From Aciduricibacillus chroicocephali (GTDB lineage Bacteria; Bacillota; Bacilli; Bacillales; Amphibacillaceae): a stretch of DNA of 64,000 bases. The stretch's first letter is position 1. Each line of letters begins with the position of its first letter. Made by a program: the position numbers and the translations under genes. Of the stretch, positions 60,382 to 64,000 are shown piece after piece. Under the pieces are notes generated by a model. It had not been told where the DNA came from, searched no databases, and worked only from the letters and a program-made list of their open reading frames with translations. Location of the stretch: assembly GCF_030762805.1 (NCBI RefSeq), contig NZ_CP129113.1, positions 1,254,001 to 1,318,000 on the forward strand. Reading direction: 5' to 3'.

Positions 60382-61269
60382 TTGACTTCTAGCCTAAGTC
60401 TGGCGAGCGATTATAAGTACTGTGAGCAAATTATCAAGCGACATTCCCGCAGTTTTTATTATGCATTTTCTAAGCTGCCTGCTGAAAAGGCAAAAGCTGT
60501 ATATGCGATCTATGCATTTTGCCGAACTGCTGATGACAGCGTAGATGAAAATGGAACGAGAGAAGCGCAACTTGACGCTTTGAGAAAACTGGAAGAAGAT
60601 CTTATTTTGTTTGAGGTGAGAAAAGAACGTGATGAACCGATGTGGCGGGCGCTTCGTGATGTTTTTAATCGTTTCGATATGGATATAAAACCTTTTTATG
60701 ATCAAATAAAAGGCCAATATATGGATATTGACTTCTCAATGCCAGAGACAATAGAAGACATTGAACGGTATAGTTATTATGTAGCAGGAACTGTAGGATT
60801 GATGCTTCTGCCAATCATTGCGAGTAAAAACTGCAGCGCACTTCAAAAAGATGCGGTTTATCTAGGAATAGCTATGCAGCTTACAAATATACTTCGCGAT
60901 ATTGGTGAAGATTTAACGTTCAAGAATCGTGTATATATACCACGTGAAATAATGGTTCAAGAAAAATACAGTGTTACTGAACTTAAGCAGAGTGTGATTA
61001 ATGAGGCATTTATGAGTGTTTGGGAGCGAATGGCCAGACATGCTGAGAAACTTTACGCAAAATTCCACAGGACAGTACATCTTTATGATGCAGACAGTTG
61101 CTTGCAAGTCTTGATTTCAGCACGTTTCTATGAAGGCATTCTTAATGAAGTCAGAAACAATAATTATGACTGTTTTACAAAAAAGCAGGCAGTTTCCAAG
61201 AAGCGTATGCTTGCTATACTTAATAGAGCCTATCTGGATTTAAATATGAAAGTTGAAGAAAGCATTTAA
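60382..61269 (+). CDS. crtM: 4,4'-diapophytoene (dehydrosqualene) synthase
   Basis: A 295-residue squalene/phytoene synthase family enzyme. The two Asp-rich motifs are present: YAFCRTADDSVDENG, and LTNILRDIGEDLTFKNR. It condenses two farnesyl diphosphates into 4,4'-diapophytoene, the first committed step of C30 carotenoids. HSRSFYYAFSKLP near the N-terminus is also characteristic. The start is TTG 60382 with GGGAGG upstream. The C30 assignment rests on the crtN and crtP partners, since C40 CrtB looks similar. Confidence 0.93.
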   Translation: MTSSLSLASDYKYCEQIIKRHSRSFYYAFSKLPAEKAKAVYAIYAFCRTADDSVDENGTREAQLDALRKLEEDLILFEVRKERDEPMWRALRDVFNRFDMDIKPFYDQIKGQYMDIDFSMPETIEDIERYSYYVAGTVGLMLLPIIASKNCSALQKDAVYLGIAMQLTNILRDIGEDLTFKNRVYIPREIMVQEKYSVTELKQSVINEAFMSVWERMARHAEKLYAKFHRTVHLYDADSCLQVLISARFYEGILNEVRNNNYDCFTKKQAVSKKRMLAILNRAYLDLNMKVEESI

Positions 61270-61289
61270 ATGATCGGAAGAGGTGTAAA

Positions 61290-62792
61290 ATGCTTGAAGG
61301 AAATAGAAATATTATTGTAATCGGTGGAGGAATGGGTGGTTTGTCAGCTGCCATCTCCCTTGCTCAAAAAGGATACAATGTTAAATTATTCGAGAAGAAT
61401 GAACATCTGGGCGGTAAGCTGAACCGCTTGGAACAAGATGGTTTCGGCTTTGATCTGGGACCTTCGATTTTAACGATGCCTCATGTTTTTGAAAAGCTGT
61501 TCAGAAACAGTGGCAAAAATATGAAAGACTATGTTGAGATTTTAAGACTAGACAGAGAGTGGAGCAGTTTCTTTCCAAACGGAACACGAATCGATTTATA
61601 CGGTGATTTAAAAAAGATGAATGAAATGAATTCTTCCCTTTCTAAGGAAGATATAAATGAATACAGTGATTTTTTGTCATACGCAATGCAGCTGAATGAC
61701 CTGACTGAAGAGGGTTACTTTGCCCAAGGGCTCGATAATACTATGGAAGTTTTGAGATACCACGGTCCTTTTACAGCATTGCGAGGTTTCGATTTATTCT
61801 CAACAATGCATGAAGCGATCGCTAAAAGGATTAGTAATCCTTATTTGCGAGATATGCTTTCCTATTTTATCAAGTATGTTGGTTCGTCGCCTTATAAGGC
61901 ACCAGCTGTTCTCATTATGATGATTTATATGCAACACGAACAAGGATGCTGGTATGTTCCAGGAGGGATGCATAAGCTTGCTCAAGGAATCGTGATACTT
62001 GCTGAGGAAGTCGGTGTTGAATTGCATACAGGGTCAGCAGTTAAAAAGCTGTTTAAGGATAATGGCAGAATTACTGGATTACAACTAGATAATGGGGTCA
62101 CCTATGAAGCGGATTATTACATTTCCAATATGGAAGTCATTCCGGCGTATGAACAATTATTAGATGAGAAAAGTCACTACATTGATAAAATCAAGAAAAA
62201 GTTTGAGCCGGCTTGCTCGGGTCTTGTTATGCATCTAGGTGTTAAGAAGACTTATCCGCATCTGTCGCATCATAATTTCTTTTTCTCTGAAAACCTGCAT
62301 GAACAAATGGACAAGGTTTTCAACAAGCATGAATTGCCAGAGGACCCCACAATCTATCTTGTTAATGTAAATAAAACGGATCCTTCTCAAGCGCCAGAAG
62401 GTCATGAGAATTTGAAAGTGCTGCCCCATATTCCGTATATACAAGACAATCCATTTACTGAGAAAGACTATAAATTATTTGAAGAGCGGGTGCTGGGGAA
62501 ACTGGAGCGTATGGGGCTTGAAGGTTTGCAGGCCAATATTGTAACTAAAGATGTATGGACTCCTCATGATATCCAAAATACATATTGGTCAGATCGAGGA
62601 GCCATTTATGGAACGGTTTCCGACAAGAAGAAAAATCGCGGATTCAAGCACCCGAAACAGAGTGAACTCTATGATAATTTATATTTTGTCGGTGGTACGG
62701 TTAACCCAGGAGGCGGATTGCCGATGGTAACTTTAAGTGGCCAACAAGTAAGTGAAAAAATTGCAAAAAGGGATTCTGTCAATGCTAAATGA
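61290..62792 (+). CDS. crtP: 4,4'-diaponeurosporene/diapolycopene oxygenase (CrtP/CrtNb)
   Basis: A 500-residue FAD amine-oxidase-type protein related to CrtN: IIVIGGGMGGLSAAISLAQK, FEKNEHLGGKLNRLEQDGFG, FDLGPSILTMPHVFEKLF, and near the end FVGGTVNPGGGLPMVTLSGQ. Enzymes of this subgroup oxidise the terminal methyl of diaponeurosporene or diapolycopene to an aldehyde. The adjacent aldehyde dehydrogenase supports this. GGAAGAGGTG precedes ATG 61290. It overlaps the next gene by 11 bp. Confidence 0.9.
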   Translation: MLEGNRNIIVIGGGMGGLSAAISLAQKGYNVKLFEKNEHLGGKLNRLEQDGFGFDLGPSILTMPHVFEKLFRNSGKNMKDYVEILRLDREWSSFFPNGTRIDLYGDLKKMNEMNSSLSKEDINEYSDFLSYAMQLNDLTEEGYFAQGLDNTMEVLRYHGPFTALRGFDLFSTMHEAIAKRISNPYLRDMLSYFIKYVGSSPYKAPAVLIMMIYMQHEQGCWYVPGGMHKLAQGIVILAEEVGVELHTGSAVKKLFKDNGRITGLQLDNGVTYEADYYISNMEVIPAYEQLLDEKSHYIDKIKKKFEPACSGLVMHLGVKKTYPHLSHHNFFFSENLHEQMDKVFNKHELPEDPTIYLVNVNKTDPSQAPEGHENLKVLPHIPYIQDNPFTEKDYKLFEERVLGKLERMGLEGLQANIVTKDVWTPHDIQNTYWSDRGAIYGTVSDKKKNRGFKHPKQSELYDNLYFVGGTVNPGGGLPMVTLSGQQVSEKIAKRDSVNAK

Positions 62793-64000
62793 TTGGACCA
62801 AAATTCAACTCATGCAAAAAGAAGCAGTTAAGGAAGATCCGAAGAAATCGATAACTCAAGGTAAAGAGCAATTATCAATCATGAGACGCATGCTTACAGT
62901 GCATCAGGATGAGTGGTTAGCAGCTTTAAGGCAGGATCTTGGAAAGTGCCAATTTGAAGGTTATGCTACAGAGCTTGCTGTACTGCTAAATGAAATCGAT
63001 TATCTTGAAAAGAAGATGGATTCATTTTTGAGAACACGCAAATCTTCAAGATGGAAATTTAATTCAATAACAAACAAGACGATTGTACGCCGTCCTTATG
63101 GAAGTGTATTGGTCATCAGTCCTTGGAATTATCCGTTGCAATTATCACTAATGCCTGTAATTGGTGCTATTACATGCGGAAATCGCTGCTTTCTCAAGCC
63201 TTCTGAGCATGCACCTGCGACTGCCGCTTTACTGGGACGCCTTGTTCCTGAATATTTTTCGGAAGACTGGATTGTTGTAGTGAACGGAGATGCTTCGGTT
63301 TCAAAAGCATTACTTGAACTGGATTGGGATTTCATATTTTTTACAGGCAGTGAGACGGTTGGTCGATCTGTTTATATGGAGGCTGCAAAATACCAAACCC
63401 CAGTCGTTCTCGAGCTAGGAGGTAAAAATCCATGCATTATAGATCAAAGTGGATTTACTGATGATGCGATTTGGAAAATAGTTTGGGGGAAGTTTTTAAA
63501 CGCCGGTCAGACTTGTGTGGCTCCAGATACGTTATTTGTAAATGAAGCCATTTATCCAGATGTCCTTAAAAAAATAAAAGATACAATTGAACTCTTTTAT
63601 GGAGGCAATCCTATAGAAAGTTCAGATTATGGTCGTATCATCCATGAAAATCATTTAAACAGGCTAAATGAATACTTAAAAGATGGAGAAGTGTATTTTG
63701 GAGGGGGAATTGATATAGGTGAACGCTACTTCTCCCCAACGGTTCTTACAAAAATCAGAAAAGATACACCTGTGCTGAGAGATGAGATATTCGGACCCAT
63801 ATTGCCAGTTGTTCCGTATGGAAATCTCAATAAGTTACTGGATGAATTGAGGGATTTTGATCCGCTTGCAGCATATATCTTTTCACGAGACAAAGATACA
63901 ATTGAAGAAGTATCCAAGAGGACTAAAACTCGTGCAATCGGTGTTAATGAAGTCATTCTACATGTCGCTGATCCGCGTATTGCATTTGGTGGTATTGGAA
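62782..64000 (+). CDS. Aldehyde dehydrogenase, carotenoid aldehyde type (partial, 3' end off window)
   Basis: The frame opens at ATG 62782, inside the end of crtP, and runs to the right edge (about 406 codons seen). It reads MLNDWTKIQLMQKEAVKEDP and contains RRPYGSVLVISPWNYPLQLS, FFTGSETVGRSVYMEAA, the catalytic Glu in VVLELGGKNPCI and catalytic Cys in FLNAGQTCVAPDTLFV, then EIFGPILPVV. It is a group-3 ALDH like AldH of the staphyloxanthin route and should oxidise diaponeurosporenal or diapolycopenal to the carboxylic acid. Further tailoring genes may lie off the window. Confidence 0.9.
   Translation, partial: MLNDWTKIQLMQKEAVKEDPKKSITQGKEQLSIMRRMLTVHQDEWLAALRQDLGKCQFEGYATELAVLLNEIDYLEKKMDSFLRTRKSSRWKFNSITNKTIVRRPYGSVLVISPWNYPLQLSLMPVIGAITCGNRCFLKPSEHAPATAALLGRLVPEYFSEDWIVVVNGDASVSKALLELDWDFIFFTGSETVGRSVYMEAAKYQTPVVLELGGKNPCIIDQSGFTDDAIWKIVWGKFLNAGQTCVAPDTLFVNEAIYPDVLKKIKDTIELFYGGNPIESSDYGRIIHENHLNRLNEYLKDGEVYFGGGIDIGERYFSPTVLTKIRKDTPVLRDEIFGPILPVVPYGNLNKLLDELRDFDPLAAYIFSRDKDTIEEVSKRTKTRAIGVNEVILHVADPRIAFGGIG

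Overview
This window comes from a low-GC Gram-positive, endospore-forming member of the Bacillaceae. The chromosomal backbone follows the Bacillus subtilis order lexA - (yneA position) - yneB - ynzC - tkt - yneF - ccdA - ccdC - yneK - citB - tlp - yneP - yneR - plsY - parE - parC. Tlp is a spore-specific protein, which implies sporulation. A C30 (4,4'-diapo) carotenoid cluster and a fused betaine/ergothioneine-type ABC importer fit a pigmented, possibly halotolerant, soil or marine bacillus. I cannot name the species.

Layout. 1-3.3 kb: one end of a Tn554-type transposon (tnpC partial, tnpB, frameshifted tnpA). 3.3-9.6 kb: small accessory genes (RibD-like reductase, lipoprotein, DUF1259 protein, an orphan TatA with a 46-residue membrane protein, excalibur protein, YqcI/YcgG protein). 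9.6-14.0 kb: the lexA SOS locus, tkt and yneF. 14.0-28.2 kb: AT-rich foreign DNA inserted at the 3' end of yneF. 28.4-45.4 kb: the conserved ccd-citB-plsY-parEC backbone. 45.4-50.5 kb: a branched-chain acyl-CoA/methylcrotonyl-CoA carboxylase-type operon. 50.6-58.7 kb: metabolic and regulatory genes (exonuclease, FAD/Rieske oxidoreductase, dsdA, cysK, hmoB-like, ferritin-like, csoR-like, tetR). 58.8-64.0 kb: crtN-crtM-crtP-aldehyde dehydrogenase, cut by the right edge.

The most interesting part is the insertion at yneF. The last 100 bp of yneF occur again, 96 of 100 identical and collinear, at 25759-25858. A third, decayed copy lies at about 28205-28252. A tyrosine integrase starts just after the first copy. 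An internally deleted relative of it lies at the same position after the second copy. The simplest reading is a tandem array of two elements using the 3' end of yneF as attachment site: one of about 11.8 kb and a remnant of about 2.4 kb. The first carries a plasmid-type replication initiator with repeats upstream, a structured leader or small RNA, a decayed HNH nuclease, a resolvase remnant and candidate defence cargo. That cargo is a McrA-like HNH nuclease translationally coupled to a three-TM protein with a HEPN/DUF4145-like tail, a single-chain fusion of a restriction-endonuclease-like module to a MazF toxin domain with no visible antitoxin, and a DUF4236 protein. The second carries a surface-type glycosyltransferase.

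Other points of note: a 30-residue SOS-controlled membrane peptide in place of YneA; an orphan MrpB-like protein in the position of CcdB in the ccd cluster; three GGGTATAT repeats phased at 21 bp upstream of the FAD/Rieske gene; and CTATCAAT-type inverted repeats around the carotenoid genes next to a TetR gene. All calls come from reading the sequence; no database search was possible.
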